Shown here piece after piece: positions 22,184 to 36,237 of a DNA stretch of 64,000 nucleotides (positions are counted from its first letter, which is position 1; every line of letters starts with the position of its first letter). Source of the stretch: Linepithema humile (taxonomy: Eukaryota; Arthropoda; Insecta; Hymenoptera; Formicidae); NCBI RefSeq assembly GCF_040581485.1, contig NC_090128.1, positions 32,642,931-32,706,930 of the forward strand, in the 5' to 3' direction. The position numbers and the translations under genes are program-made. The notes under the pieces were generated by a model. That model saw only the letters and a list, made by a program, of their open reading frames with translations. It did not search any database and was not told the DNA's origin.

Positions 22184-23596
22184 CCCGAGTAGAAATTTTA
22201 TTAAGTGTTTGAGCAGGTCCAAATCAGAGTGCCGTAATATATAATCTGGCCCTGGTAAGGTCACCTGATTTGGTTCTGACAAGATGTGTAACGCGTTGCA
22301 TAGTCAGGACCGGATTTCATTTACCTAATAAGGACCACATTAGCCGGATTCATGAGGACCTTTTCAGGCATATTATCAGGACAACATCAGGATAAAGAAA
22401 AAGAGCCTTAATAGGATTGACATAAGGATGCTGTCAGGCTCTAAATTAAATAACTATAAATTTGAATATTTTTAATATTTTTATTATTTATTTAGAACAT
22501 TAAAATTTTTAAAGAATTTACAGAATTAGTAAAAAAATAATACTAAGAATTTAATCTTTACATTTTTTAAACATTTTTCAAGAGATAAAAAATGCACGCT
22601 TAAAAACAAAATATAAACAAGCTGACATATAAATCCACATAACATAAACATCTGTTCAAATCATAACATCCGTTTATCATTTATAAAAAAAAACACAAAA
22701 TAACAAAAACGAAATAAAATATTCTTACGTTTAAAAATCTTAATTTTTTTTTTAACTATTCCACTATTTTTCATCGTTGCTGTCTTCTTCGCTGAAGCTC
22801 TCAATTACTTGATTCATTATTTCATTCTCTTTATTATTATCATGTTTGTTATCCTGTGGCTTTTTTGAATTGAGAATTTTATTTTCTATTGTGTTTTGGT
22901 GCCGTATAAAGCGAAATCCGTCCCAGTCTTTTACAAATTATGAAACAATTAGCAATAATTCCGCCAAATATGAACCAGAGAGTCCAAAATTTGTGAAATA
23001 ATTTTAACTTTAATAAATTTAAATTTGTTAATATCAGAAATATATAGTTAAATTCAAGTTATTTTAAAATATTACTTATCATTTATACATCAAAAAAAAA
23101 TTCTTACACAGTATCTTTTATTAATTATACATCAAGTATATAAAAAATAAATCTAAATATCGTAATAAAAGAAAAAAAATCGTAGTTTCTACAATGATAA
23201 TATTAGTCAAATAAAAAAGCCCTAATTGATGCTTTATCATAGACAAATTTACTTTTGAAAATTTTTTGTTAGAAGAAATTGAAAAAAATTGCCATAAGGA
23301 TTTCATTACTCTGGCATATCAGAGTGACATCTTTCAAATTTATATATTGAAAAAAAAAACTCATAAAGATCCTGATTCTTACTTTACCAGATTTTACTGT
23401 AAAGATTTTTTAGGGCAACTTAGAGAAGGTCCTGACTGATGCCGTATTAGATATGCCTTAATTATATATTACATACGAGAGTAAAAAAGGTCCTATAAAG
23501 GTACTGATCTGGCATGCTGTAGTCAGGCATGCCCTATTTATATCTAATTAGGGCCTTATATGACACAAGGCACGCCTGATCAAATTTCTACTCGGG
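22184..23596. mobile_element. Nonautonomous element with 15-bp terminal inverted repeats
   Basis: CCCGAGTAGAAATTT at 22184-22198 is matched by its exact reverse complement at 23582-23596. The 1413 bases between are AT-rich and contrast with the CpG-rich flanks. Sub-terminal regions hold many AGGTCC/AGGACC/CAGGC-like motifs, as in DNA transposons. No target-site duplication is evident, so the superfamily cannot be assigned. The middle contains a short coding-like fragment on the minus strand (22764-22937) but no full transposase. The CCC...GGG ends resemble piggyBac, but no TTAA flanks it. Confidence 0.65.
22764..22937 (-). pseudogene. Coding-like fragment inside the TIR element
   Basis: A 57-residue frame runs to TAG (22766-22764). 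It begins right after an in-frame TAA but contains a possible acceptor (…gtaaaag) just before the aspartate of DWDGFRF, so it may be the last exon of a captured or element-encoded protein. The first part has an aromatic-basic motif (DWDGFRFIRHQ), and the tail is acidic and ends SFSEEDSNDEK. I do not recognise the family. It has no start codon and no partner exon in the element, so a gene remnant is most likely. Confidence 0.35.
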
Positions 23597-23599
23597 ATG

Positions 23600-26500
23600 T
23601 TGTACCGCACTTTACATCAGAGTTATTGCTTTCTGTAAATAATGATATTTTTGTTCCAAAAATTTAAGATTTTCTTTACCTAGGTTTCATTTATAAAAAT
23701 GAAAAAAATTTATATTTAAATGAAAATATCATTAATATTGTGAATGTGTTCCGTAACTTGTGATTCAATTTTAATGAGATTCTCTGATTAATTTGCTATT
23801 TCAATAATTTCTTTTTAGGGAAGACACACTGAGAGAGATTATTTAACAACTTTCTCATTTTCAACATCATATATCTTTATAATTCAATTTGAAATTAAAC
23901 ATTTAAAGTTTACTTTAATTAATTGAAAAATATGCAAAGAGACAATATTTTTTATTTATTTTTTTGAAATTAAAAAAAAGACGTTTCTTTCAATCGCTTA
24001 TAAATAAAAAATTATCGATCCTTTAATATTTTTGCTACAAAAATTTTAATACAAATTTATTAGAGAATTATCATTAAATTCGCGAGTAGACAGACACTTT
24101 GTGTATACATGTTCTCCATAGGTCTTTTATGTTCTTGATTCCTTTATTGCCGTTACATTTTAATGATCGTATCTATTCGCAGTGAAAAAAAATCGCGCAT
24201 GCGGCATTGGAAGAAAATTAATGAGTCGAGCAAATGCACGTATGTAGCGAAGAACAGGATGGAAATCATTCTGTTTCCGTTCGAAGTCTAATTTATCTTC
24301 TCGTGGCGACTGTGATATCCGCAATTATTTATCAAGGTGCGCTATTTTCAGACCACTACTCGCGCGCGCGTGTACGTTGAAAATTAAATACGGGTCCCGG
24401 GTAAAAGTTGTCCGCGAAGAATCTGATGGCGATTAATTGTTCCGCACACGCCATGCTAATTATTTCTACGGACCGGATCAAGAACTCGTCCCCGGGATCC
24501 GGTTATCCTGGTTAATGTAATTTTTCTTCGCCGTGTTTATCATAGGCAGCGTTATCTGGAAAGGGATAGTGAATCTCCGAGATAACTTAATCTACTGTAT
24601 GCCGATGATCGAGGTGTGTTTTGTAATGCTTGATGCGTGCCGTGACGCTTCCTATGACTTCGACAACGCGTTCTTTGATCGATACAGATCACGTTGCGTG
24701 AAGGCAATCTCTTGTGCTCGCGAAGAACCGGTCGGTGGGCATCGATAGCTTCTCTTTGGCACTCGATACCTGGATAACGCACTGCTTTCGGCGCGGTAAA
24801 TAACGCAAGGTCACAGTGTCCATTAAAACTTTCATTTTAAAACAATATCATATCTTACTGCGAGATAAAAATTGCACTAAACTAGAAAGCGTTTTTTCTT
24901 TCAAACAAAAATATTGGAAAGTTTAGAGAAATTTTCTGCCTGCTTTCGAAAGATCATTGCGTTACCAGCTATAAATGTGAAAGAATTCGAACGATCGCAC
25001 GACGCTGATCGTATTTTGCAACTTTTACAAAATTTCTAGGAAACGGAAACCTGAAGGTAGATGTTGACAAATAACGTAACGATGTAGTCGGTTGCAACAA
25101 TGTCAGTGTGTGTGAAATACTATGCCGTTCGTAGAATCACAAATTCCTTTGAATCCGAAGGGGTTCTGGCGTTATTAATGATCGCTTGTTTTTGTCGCTC
25201 TCTCGACGTGCTCCATATGGCAGCACACCACCGGGCGGCGATAGTATTCTGTAAGCGGTTCGTCACAAAGCGCCATTCACGATTCCGCATTTGTCTCTCG
25301 TGTGAACCGCACGTCGGAAGGATCCGGCCGTCGTCGCCGCCGTCGTCGTCGCCGTAGCGTTCTTCTTGAAGATTTGACGCACGTGTTATCGGCGTCTTTT
25401 TAGACACCGAGCCACTCTTTCGAAAGTCACAAAGCGTCCTTTCATTGCCTAATTAGGATGCCTTCAGGGTGCTCTTACGTGGCGAATGCGCCTCTCTTTG
25501 ACACCGCCTCCGCTTGCCTGCCTTCCTACATTACTGTTTTCGGACTGATTAACGAGTCGGAAAAAGGCCGGCTTTCACGCTCACGTCATCCCGCCGCTTC
25601 TTTCCGTCTACAATTAATGCCGCGACGATGATTTTACAATAGATTTATCACACATTTTTATTTAAAAAATCCATTCAAAGATATAATTCTCAATAATTTA
25701 TATAATACATATATTTTTTACAATTTATTATATAATTACAAATAATATGTATATTAAAAAAATATTTAAAGAGTTTTTGAGTTAATATTGCAATTAATGC
25801 TCTTTACGTGCACAACTGTCATCTTTTTCAACGGTTCCTTTATCAAATGTTGATGTGGCGCGTCTTAGCACGAGCCTTATGTAAACGTAACAGGACCCTA
25901 TACGGGTATTCCTCGGGCCCGCTTTTCGTACGGCTTCGTTCCCACACTCTCGGATGTATTGAAACGTACTCCAGAAGAATTCACCCCTATGCGCACCACG
26001 AAGAGGGTGGATGCCGAAAAAGCCCATAGAAAAATTAGAACGTCTTCCTTTCAGGAAGTTTCTCCCTCTCACTTTTTTTCCTCCTTCTTTCTTCGCTAAA
26101 GCGTGCAATGCACGAGCGGCCTTTGAATGGTATTATCGTTTCCGCGTTTCCCAAACTTGACCCCGTTGCAACAAGAATGTCCCTTTCCTCGACTTGTCCC
26201 CCTTGCTTCTGAAAAACACCCCTTTTGTGCACGAGAAATCCTTTACGCGCCAAGGGATGACCGCGCCGAATCGTCGTCCGTCATATGCGTATTTGCATCT
26301 CTGTCGTGAGATCGTTCGTGCGAAAAAGTCTCCTGGTATTTCGAGGGATGCACGCAGGTGTCTCAGCTTTCTTGGAAATATACGTGCGAATTATCGTGGC
26401 TCGCTCAAGTGTCTCAGCAATAGAATTAAGGAACAATCATTCGAAATTGTTATCTAGAAATGTAGTAGTTTGCTTTTAATAAGAAAATTTTTAAACATAT

Positions 26501-28510
26501 TTTTCGCGACATTAAAAAAATTTATGATACTTTACAAATACGATTCGATGTCTCTCAGTAAAGCGGTTTAATATCTAATATTAAACGTTTGTTATTTTTT
26601 TTGTTTTTTATATTTGATACATTTGTAAGAATTAATCAATAGACTCAATTAAAAGTATAAACATATGATCGATCGTGATTTTATCAGTGCGGTGGGCACA
26701 AGATCTGCTCTCTCATTAAACGAGAACAAAATAAATTGTGAGATATATTTATGATTGGCTTAGTCTTTTTTTTTTTAATTTTTTCATGTTAGAAAGGGAT
26801 AGGAATGCTACGCAGGTGACCTCCCAGGAAATCTCACCGGAATAGTGTGACCCGTACACCCACGATGCGATCAACAGGTAGTTGCCTGCTCTTCCGATTT
26901 ATTCGAGGCTCTCCCTCCGCCAGGCTCGATGTATTGTGTGAAGGTTCGTTAGAGCAATTTAGCAAGGGTGACGAAGGGATGGGAGAAAGAAGGGAGGACG
27001 ACGCTTTGCATACATGCGCACAAAGTCACGCCGGCGTATCAGCCGCGCTGATTTATCGACGGCAATTTCTCAAAGCTATTAATTATACGCACGCTCGCTC
27101 AATAATGTTTAGTGCTTTTTATGGCGATTAACTGCTGCACCGAGCGTAGTCGAGTGAGACTTAAACAGCACACCTGCACAATTAGACGATTTATTTGCGC
27201 GGATAATTGATATACATTGTATCTGAAATAGCAGCGTCAACTACGACTATTATCGAAGGGTGGAATATATTACGCGTCATTCGCTATTGATAGCCACTCG
27301 ATGATCTTGGTCTTTAATAGGATATTTACATTACGGCGAGGATACTTAATGCCGCGAGAATGTCTTCATTTTCTGAGAAATTGAAAAGGAGGCAAATCTT
27401 AAACATTGATATATTCAGAATCCTCAGGTAGATTTGATTATTTTTACATATTAAATTTTATTTTTGTAATGTAAGAAAATTTTCGACTGTAGATTCTTGT
27501 TCCCTTCGCATTAACGAGCCACCCTGATTATTCATGTCACACGTGGTCAGCACGAGCGATACTTTAAGAAGGAATTCCCCTCCCCCCTCTAAGAAGAACT
27601 CTCGAAAAGTCAATTCCCTGGGGGATGACGGGTGCGAAGGGGGACCGAGAGGAATCCGGCGCGAAAAATCAGCGTGCGAGATCGTCGCGGGCGATTGTAG
27701 CGCGATCGCAGTTTTACACACCTAGTCGCGAATAAGTGTGCGCGGGGCGCGCGCATTTAGCGCCCGGGGCCCTTTCACGGTGCACGCTTATGCGAAGATA
27801 TCGGCAGCTGGCCCGGAATCGTGAGAGACTCGGGCAGATGGCCTGTGCGCCCTGAAAGTCCTCCACGGCGCTCGCGTGTACGTGCACACGACCACTAAGG
27901 ATTCCCCGCACGCCTTCCTAAGGAAGGAGGAACCACACCGAGGATGTTTCCCACGGACTCCTGCAGCCTTCTCTTCTCATCTGCCGTATTACTCGGCCCT
28001 CACGAATATGCCCCGCATTCTGCCGGGTCCCCCTCTCCCCCCCCCCTCCTCCTAACCGCCCAGTCGCTCCGTCTAAGATGACGGGGGAGTCGACGTTTAG
28101 CCATTTATCCGCAGTGTATCGCGATTGTTGTCGATCACGGACGTGACGCGGTTCTTATCTAAGCGTGGGTGGGATGAGAATAATTATCGTGTGACTATAT
28201 ATTAGCCGTTTCTTACGAAAATTGCGCGAATAATTTGACGCAATACGATAAATATAAGTAATATTAATGAAACAAGTTAAAAACTGATGAATGAAAAAAA
28301 CATATTTATATAGTTTGAACAACTTTAATTCAAGTTTATTTATTTATTACGCTAGACGTAATTTACTCGCGGCAAAATTGGTGGAATATTTATTGTGTTG
28401 ACCGAAATTATTGATAATTGTTAAAATTATTGATAATAACTTGAATAGTTAGAAACACGGATAATTATACATTGTATAAATACATTTATTATATAAGATT
28501 ATTTTGCTCT
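23600..28510. other. Intergenic DNA without a supported gene
   Basis: Alternating AT-rich and CpG-rich blocks. Single Su(H) consensus octamers occur at 25939-25946 and 27948-27955, close to the rate expected by chance. The open frames on either strand lack domains. Confidence 0.4.
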
Positions 28511-28513
28511 CCA

Positions 28514-28518
28514 TCTCT

Positions 28519-28580
<62 letters not shown>
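28514..28580. repeat. (TC)n then (AC)n compound microsatellite
   Basis: A TC run of about 57 bases passes directly into a short AC run. Confidence 0.97.
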
Positions 28581-28581
<1 letters not shown>

Positions 28582-28599
28582 TATTTATTACACATATGC

Positions 28600-31500
28600 T
28601 TCCAATTGACAAAAAGTGCGTCGTCACGATTTGATAACAATTTATAATTAGATTGTAGAGTGCGTAATTCGCGACCGTCAAAGGTGGTAAAAAATTACGT
28701 AGCAAATATTATGAAGCTATTTGCGTTTTAAGTGATACACGCGAAGAAAAATATCGATGTTCGCGAGCAAAAAAGAAATAATGATTTATCGCGATCTTCG
28801 TCCATCAATTCAAATTCATTTCCGTTGGTCTATGCGTATACATGCTCCATCGCGTGTGTTCACACGCGTCGCGCACGCGGATCCCGGCCGCTCGAGAGCC
28901 GGGAATTAAGTGGGTGGCTAAGATTGGTTCTCGTTTACTTTATCGACCCTCCTGCTCTCCACCTCGTTTTCCTCCTTCTCTCTCTTTTCTTCTCGAACCC
29001 GACGCATCGCTCCGCTCCTCGCTCGTACTGCTCGCTTCGCTTGTCCCATCCTCCTCGTAGCTTCGAGTAGGTGGGAGCACTCGCGGCAAGGAGTGGCGGA
29101 CGATTAAGAGAAATGACACGGTCAAGAAGCAAGACGGACGCTGATTGCGGAAGAGGCCGGCGTCGCCGGCGTCGATTGAGTGAATACGCACGCTCGTATC
29201 TAATCGCTTCTTTACGCACACCAGCGCGTTTCACGTGCGCGCCACGGGCTGAACGAAGCGATATCGCCGTCTCTGCATGCGTAGGCTAAAGCGGAAACTT
29301 TGAGAGAAAAGAATTTATTTAATCTTAGAGTTATTAGCAGTAGTTACTGTCGGCGCAATTTTTTCTGACCCTATATTTTTCCTCACTGCAATATTTACGA
29401 TGGGTGATAATTACGTAAAGTCACAATAATCTGCAACACTTGCTACAATTAGATTTTTTATTGCCTCTTGAGTAGGTTTTACTTCCACAGTTTTTTAATG
29501 TTTGTCATAATTGGATTGTTGATCAGCCTTGCCGAAGCATATTATGATTAGCACGGGTGTCGGGATACGATAAAATTTCTATAATCAATGAGCATGTTGC
29601 TTGTCTTGATAGCCACGAGTGATGCAGATGATAGGCCGTGTAGCTACCTGATCAGGTCTTAATTTATACTGCTTTTCGCAACGGGATTCGCCTAGCTGTG
29701 GTCTGGAATTATCGCATGGTTGCGCGATACGCGCGATTGGGTTGGATAATATTAATTGCTCTAACAAGGAGAAAATAGTTTTCGCAAAAATATCGACTGT
29801 ACCTGGTTGTACGGATGTAATCAGAAATTTATGACGCGGAACGGATTACTTATTACTTCATTGCTATCGAGAGGAATGATACAATTAAGTTTTGTTTACG
29901 GCGTTTTAAGCTTTAAAGTTGCAGCGCTTTGCAGTGCGTTGGCCGCAGTCGTTAAAGTATTAGAAACTCGAAATAAATGCACCTTCGAGTAAGATGGAGG
30001 ACCTATATATATATATATATATATGTGTATCGCCATTCATAAATATTTATCTAACTTGCCACCCTGATGCAAATTTTCGCGATTTATCACGATTAATCGC
30101 GATGTTGACGTCATTTTAATGCAACTTTGTAGGCGTTATCAGTTTTATAACGATCTGGCAAGCAACTTCCGCGATTAAGCTGTCAGTACGTGAACAAGGT
30201 GATAAGTAGATCCAACGTTTGCCTCGGGCAATTGTAAGGGAAGCATCTTGAAATAATAACATTCAATTTTTTGAATATTAAGATGTTATCATGTTAGAAA
30301 TTCTAAACCACATATTTATTTGCAGGTATTTTAATTTTATCACCTTCTGTTATTCGTCTCTTTTATTCATTATTTTTTAATAATTTAAAATTACAAGAAA
30401 ACTTGTATTTTTTTTTTTTTTTTTTTTTTAGAGAGTAAAGATGTACAGCGATTATTACGCGTCCATGATTACCTCTTGCCGCAAAATAGCCGTGCGACGC
30501 TATCGCGAGTCATCGCGCCAAAACTTTCTCCTTCGCCGGGAGATCGATCTAAATTTCTTATTAACATTCCAAGGGTAGGCCGATTAATCGTGCCGCATTT
30601 CGGGCGCAGACCCAACGGAATGTCCAAATCGCTGGCGCGTGTGTCGCGAACAAAAAAAAAAAAAAAGAAGGAGCACTTTATCCGTCGGATTCATCGCGCG
30701 AGCAGTTTTGAAAGAACGAAGGCCGCTCACGAGAAAGCGCGGCAAAAGGGCGCGCGTGTGAGTCCACGTGGCGATCGTTCCCGTATACGCATTACACAGG
30801 GATACCGGGGGCGCGCGCATCCTTCGTCCTTTCCCGGTGCCTTGCTCCCATAAGGTGACGCGTGATGCGCATTCTTTCTTCCTCCCTCATTCTTACACGA
30901 GCGGGAAGACTGTGGGAATTCGGGACATATGCGTGCCTACACACGCCGCGTGCTTCATGATTCGCGCCGAGCGAAGGGGGAGATCCTTGCGGTGTTTGGA
31001 AGGAGAGCCCGCACGCGGAACGAAGGAGGACAGCCGGCGGCGCGAGGGATGCCGAAGGATCGGGGGTGGGGGGGGGGGGAAGACACGACCGGACCTACGC
31101 TGTCCTCCGCGGCCGCCATAAGGCGGTGGAATCCATGGGAATATCGAGCATGTGCATCGGGATCCGGGCTCGTGGACTGCACGAGTTACACGGGGTGGCG
31201 CGGTACCCTCTCTCTTTCTCTCTCTTTCCTCTCAACCTCCGGCTGCTCCGACTTCTTTACACGCACGGCATTCCGTGATCCCCCGGGCCCCGGGGATTTC
31301 TTTCTGCAACACGTGGCCGCGTTAAGGGGACGACAATGTTACTGGCGTCCGCCACCCTGCCCCCCACAGCTCGCGCCGGCCGCGTGACCGTCGCGTGAAT
31401 GCGAGAGCTCGGGGTCTTTATTCGCCTAATTGGCTGAAATTGCGCGTGCGGTTGCCGCGGTTTTAGCGATGCGCTGAAAAAGAATTGCATTGAATTGTTG

Positions 31501-31870
31501 GTTATTATATTTTCGTATTTTGACAGCATTATTGTTTTACCGGCAAACGTCAAGAATGCTTCGATCGTTATCAAAGCTTCGAAGCGCGTCACTTCGAAAG
31601 CTAATTGTAAGTCGAAGGCGCGGACTGACGGCATATCGACAATCGCTTGTTGCATGTATAATTATCAGTGTTTAATTTGACGGTAGATGTGAATCATCTG
31701 GAAGATCTGTAAAAAGAAACTCTCCCGCGAAGAGTGCAAACAAAGAAAAGAGTTAAACGTATTTAGATGCGCGTAAGAGGCATGCCCTCTTAAAGAGCTA
31801 TATTTGGACCGAAAACGATAAGTAGAAAAAAAAACGTGGCGTCTGAAGTTACGCCAACATTATGTATGTC
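28600..31870. other. Intergenic DNA without a supported gene
   Basis: Includes an (AT)n run at 30004-30024, a poly(T) run near 30410-30430 and CpG-rich stretches around 28850-29250 and 30700-31400. A single Su(H) octamer TGTGGGAA lies at 30911-30918. No gene is recognised. Confidence 0.4.
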
Positions 31871-31875
31871 TAGAG

Positions 31876-32107
31876 TAGAGGTTCTCGAACTGTTTTATTT
31901 TATCCGGAACATGATGATCAATAACAGTATATACTTCTCTTCTCTAATTATATATCTATAATGTAGAATCAAATACAAATACAAGCCTAATTTTTGATGA
32001 AATTTTTACATTTATATTAACACTCTTCTGGAGGTTGTTCAAAATTTTAAATTTTCTTTACGTATCAGTCAGCATTTTTTGCAATTAGAGAAATATGAGA
32101 ACCTCTA
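31876..32107. mobile_element. Short hAT-like MITE
   Basis: TAGAGGTTCTCGAAC at 31876-31890 faces GAGAACCTCTA at 32097-32107, giving 11-bp perfect inverted ends around 232 bases. TAGAGGTTCTC followed within about 30 bases by a CGGAAC motif is typical of many nonautonomous hAT elements. A clean 8-bp target duplication is not visible, although TAGAG occurs beside both ends. The interior is noncoding and AT-rich. Its ends differ from those of the hAT at 19104, so it was not mobilised as a deletion derivative of that copy. Confidence 0.5.
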
Positions 32108-32109
32108 TA

Positions 32110-35100
32110 GAGAAATGCGGCCCGCGAAGTCGGTGCCAAGATAATTGGGACGCGGTCGCTACGCTGAAACAGAATTCAAGATCAAGCGCTAAACGTAGAT
32201 GCACTCAATCACATATGTTCAAGAAATATTATTAGAAAATTCTTATTTATCGACAAGTAACAATAGAGATATCAAATTATAGAACAGTTTTAACAGAGTA
32301 AGAATAACAACGTGAAATAATGTAAAACCGATTTCATCAATCGTTATATCGTATTGAGATCGGAACCGTTATTTTTCTTATTGAATAACTTATGTCGTGT
32401 TCTGTTAGTTAATTATATTGTCAAGGATTAATTCACGTAATCAGATGTATTCTCTTTCAATCAGGCTGACAAGCAAATCGCTCGAATCACTTAAAGTCCG
32501 TTTTCGCAAACGCAAGGGCAGAGCCGAATATCGCAAAAGAAAGAAATGCCGCCTTTATTGCCGGGCCGGTCGTCTCGCAATTTGCGGTAATCGCGCCTTA
32601 TCCAATTGTTGCAAAAATTAAGTTAAACGCAGACTCGCGGATACGCACGAGTACGGACGTTAACGGGAGTTTCTTGCCGGCTCGGCCTGCACTTCTCCTT
32701 TGCTACTTTGTATCGCTTTTTGCGAAATATGTGCGGGCGAGAGAGGATTGCACCTCGGATAAATTACATGTTGCCAAACGGCAAAGTACACGGTCGTCAA
32801 GGAGCGTCGGGTTCTTTACGAGGGGCAACAATTTTCTCATGGCCATTCCCTGTTTTCCTTCCGCCTCGAGGCGCGACATTGAAAGAAAGGTTTGAAGCAA
32901 AAGGGGAAGCCGAAATCCGGGTTCAAGTTTTGTCTAGAGAAGTAAAAAACTCACGCCGCTTCCGCAGCACGTTTCTAGATCCGTATTCCAGAAAGCCGTG
33001 GAATCCGAAGGCGGTAGTTCAACACGTGGAGCTAGATTGAAGTTATGCCCAAGATTTTTTACTTCCGTTACATGAAAGCAGCATCCTTATTTTATACTTT
33101 TTTACCCGAATCGCGGGAAAGGGATTACAAACGTGAAACATTATATTTATCACAAATTTACTTTTAACAAATTAATCTTGAATTGATTGAAAATAGTCTA
33201 TTTTTATTTGAGAAAAAATAAAGTTCTAACGATTATGTACAAAATCGTGACGAAGTATCGAAATTCAGTGACGATGGCTCCGGCCATTAAAACACAAGAA
33301 GATGATGAGACCTTCTCCCTGGCTACCAAAAATCAAAGCCGTGGAAGTGCAGTCGTTAGGCACGGTGTGCTTTTTACGTCTCAGCTCGAGATACACGTGG
33401 ATTCGCCGGCGGTCGTCTGAAAGATCGGGCGAGAAAGGGTTATCCGGTGTGTCCATTCATCGTATCTCCGCTGCGGATGCTGCCGTTGTTCAGGGTGACT
33501 TTTTGCGCCGGGGGGGCCCCCCCTCCCTCTCCCGCCGCCCACAAAAGTTGGCTACTCTTCGCACGCCAGCACCTGACTTATAGCGGGCGTAACATTAGCC
33601 CCCGCTTTACTTTCGGGATCAAGTGGCGGCAGCTCGTTGGCAGCCTCCGGGCGCTGCGTTGTACGTAGTAGGTGCGCACGGGAGTCGGGCCGGAAGTTCC
33701 GCTCGCCCGAGTATAAATCTTGATTACAAATTGCGGCCGTTTGCGTATTGCTTCGCGCGGAAGCGAGCGCGCGAATTTTTCAGCCTCGGGCGGCGCGATT
33801 TCTTTTCGAATGTACGGACCGGCGACTTCACGCGCGATCATGCATCATTTCTCAATCCTGACCGAGCTCTCGCGAGCGCAACGAACGCCTCGAGAATAGG
33901 AATGATCAAGACATTTATTATTAGCGACATGAAAAAGATGTGGATAGAATGGTGATTCCTATATAAAGAGAACCAGAGAGTAATTTTTGTTAATAAAGCA
34001 CTCGAAGATTGCTTGCTCTAATTAAGTTTTAATTACATTTTTTTAAATATATTACATCAGGAAATTTTTTATAAGAATCAATTTTTAATTGTAGTTACAA
34101 GATGGTCAATTTATCGATTTTCATAAAATATATCTGAAATAATTTCAAATAAATATCAAGTGTAAATTTTTCAAGTACATTTATTTGAGAGTGTTTTGAT
34201 CATTTTTATCGCATTTCATGAAAAACGGGTTGATTGGAAGTTTATTTAAATTTTTTCGCAAAGCCAACGTTTGATTGTTTTTACAAATTTATAATTTATA
34301 CGCGTAATAATTCTCGTGACAGTTGCGACTGTTGAAGGATAAAACGTTTTGTTACATTTCAGCAACGAAAAAATGTTTCTCTAATATTCAACATCATTAT
34401 TCTTGCGCTTGTTACACTGCGAAATTGCAGAGAAGCATGAAACACGTAAAGTATACGTTCTACGTGAAGCAGTGCCGAAACTACTTTGTGCACGAAAACG
34501 GGTCACACTCGTAAATTCGAATGAGGGTGCCATTGGTTTCTTTTTTGCAAGCGCCGCAAGATTTCGACAAGCATCGATGAGCGATGGGATCGATTTCCGC
34601 GGAGATCCCGAGTAATTATGTTCTCCGCGTATACGACGAGCGTAGCTGCGGGGACCTTCACCGGACGCGAGTTATTTGTTGCTAAGAAAGTATCGCCATA
34701 AGCATTCTGACATCGACGATAATTACATTGACATAATAAATCATCCCGTGCTCAGACTACCTTCTCACTGCGTCGTGATACTTCATCAGATCCCTTAGAT
34801 CTGATGAATCGGGTACCGGATTATCTGATAAACCCAGCAGTCGCCTTATTGAGAGATAATCGCTTGTTGTGCGAGTAATAATAGAATTTAGAAGTAACTT
34901 TACAAGAAAATTTAATTATAGGTTGTTACTATTGTTTGAGAGATGCTTTCGATACTTTATATTAATTGAAGAATATAACAATTAAAAATTTTGAACTTTA
35001 ACATTTAAAATAAAATAACATTATTTGATTCAATTTTAGAGTCAGTGTCAAAAATTGTTTGGAAATACATATAATTCTTAAATTTGGTATCATACATTTT

Positions 35101-36200
35101 TCAAAAAGTTATCGAGTCGCGTTACTGGTGTAAAGATGTGTGTTAACATATACGACTGCCGGGGGATCTTAATCCGTCGCTGCGAGATATAACAGTTCGA
35201 GGGTTTTGATCAACACTAAAAACATGATTTTACATTTTTCACGTAATCTTGTATGTAGTGCCGAATTTATCGACAGACGGCGCCGCCTCAGGTGTACATA
35301 CGATAAAAATCGACGGTTCCTTACGGTCAGGAAAAAACCGTTTTTAAAGAATGACGGAGAGACTCGTGATAAATAACTGTTTATCTTATGCATGCAGCTC
35401 TCTAACTACGTAGCAATAAATATTAACTTTCGACCAAGGCGAGAGACACACGGACCGAGAATGCACTTTATCGACGGAAAGTAGACACATGTTAGGAGAC
35501 TCTTGGGATCTTCTATAAATATATAACGTACAGATATGAGACGTGAAATTTACTTTCGACACTGTAGCTGTTGCATCAATTATCATATAATTAAATTTGT
35601 ATATCCTTATCTCCATCTTATTCAAGAATACGCAACTTTATATAATCTATCAAATTAATTCAAGACTCGTTGCTTTAATCAGAAGAGATTCTTTTTTTTG
35701 ATGCAATCGCTTACGAGGTTAAGTAAACTTCGATCTTTACACACTCTGCTCTCCGTATCAATGAAATTTCTCGATTACAACTTTGCCGGCGGTGTAGAAT
35801 TTGCCTAATACGTCTCTGTTACGGATCCCTACCGATCTGGCAATTTTCCCTCCAACTCGCGTAGACGCAGGAAACGTAGCGGGAAAAAGGGCAGCATATA
35901 TACGTGAGGAAGGAAAGGACCGGGAGAGCCACGTTCCGCACACGTTCCGTGCACACGACCGGCGATGCCACACACCTCTATTACAATCACGACGTAACAA
36001 GAGTAGGTAAAGAGAGAGGCATAGGAACCGCGGCGGATCGCGCACGTCGGACAGAGACGAACGGGACGGGAGCGCGGGAGGATGCGGGAGACGACACGAG
36101 AAGCCGTAAGCGGGTTACGGTCGAGTGTATAATACGCGTCGGCATGTTGTATACATGTATATAAGCCAGCCTATATCTACACCTATACCTATGCCCGTAC
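32110..36200. other. Intergenic DNA without a supported gene
   Basis: No recognisable coding sequence. The one structured site I noted is an 11-bp perfect inverted repeat with a 5-base loop at 34782-34808. Confidence 0.4.
34782..34808. repeat. Perfect 11-bp inverted repeat, 5-base loop
   Basis: TTCATCAGATC (34782-34792) and GATCTGATGAA (34798-34808) are exact reverse complements around CCTTA. It could be a dimeric protein-binding site or a small hairpin; no T-run follows. Confidence 0.8.
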
Positions 36201-36237
36201 TCTATGCGCGCGGCCAGCCGCTAGCGTGTGTACGTCT

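Noticed and set aside
34741..34780. TTCTCACT octamers (for example near 34762, 42731 and 51185) as Su(H) sites
   Set aside because: The last base breaks the YGTGRGAA consensus, so they were not counted.
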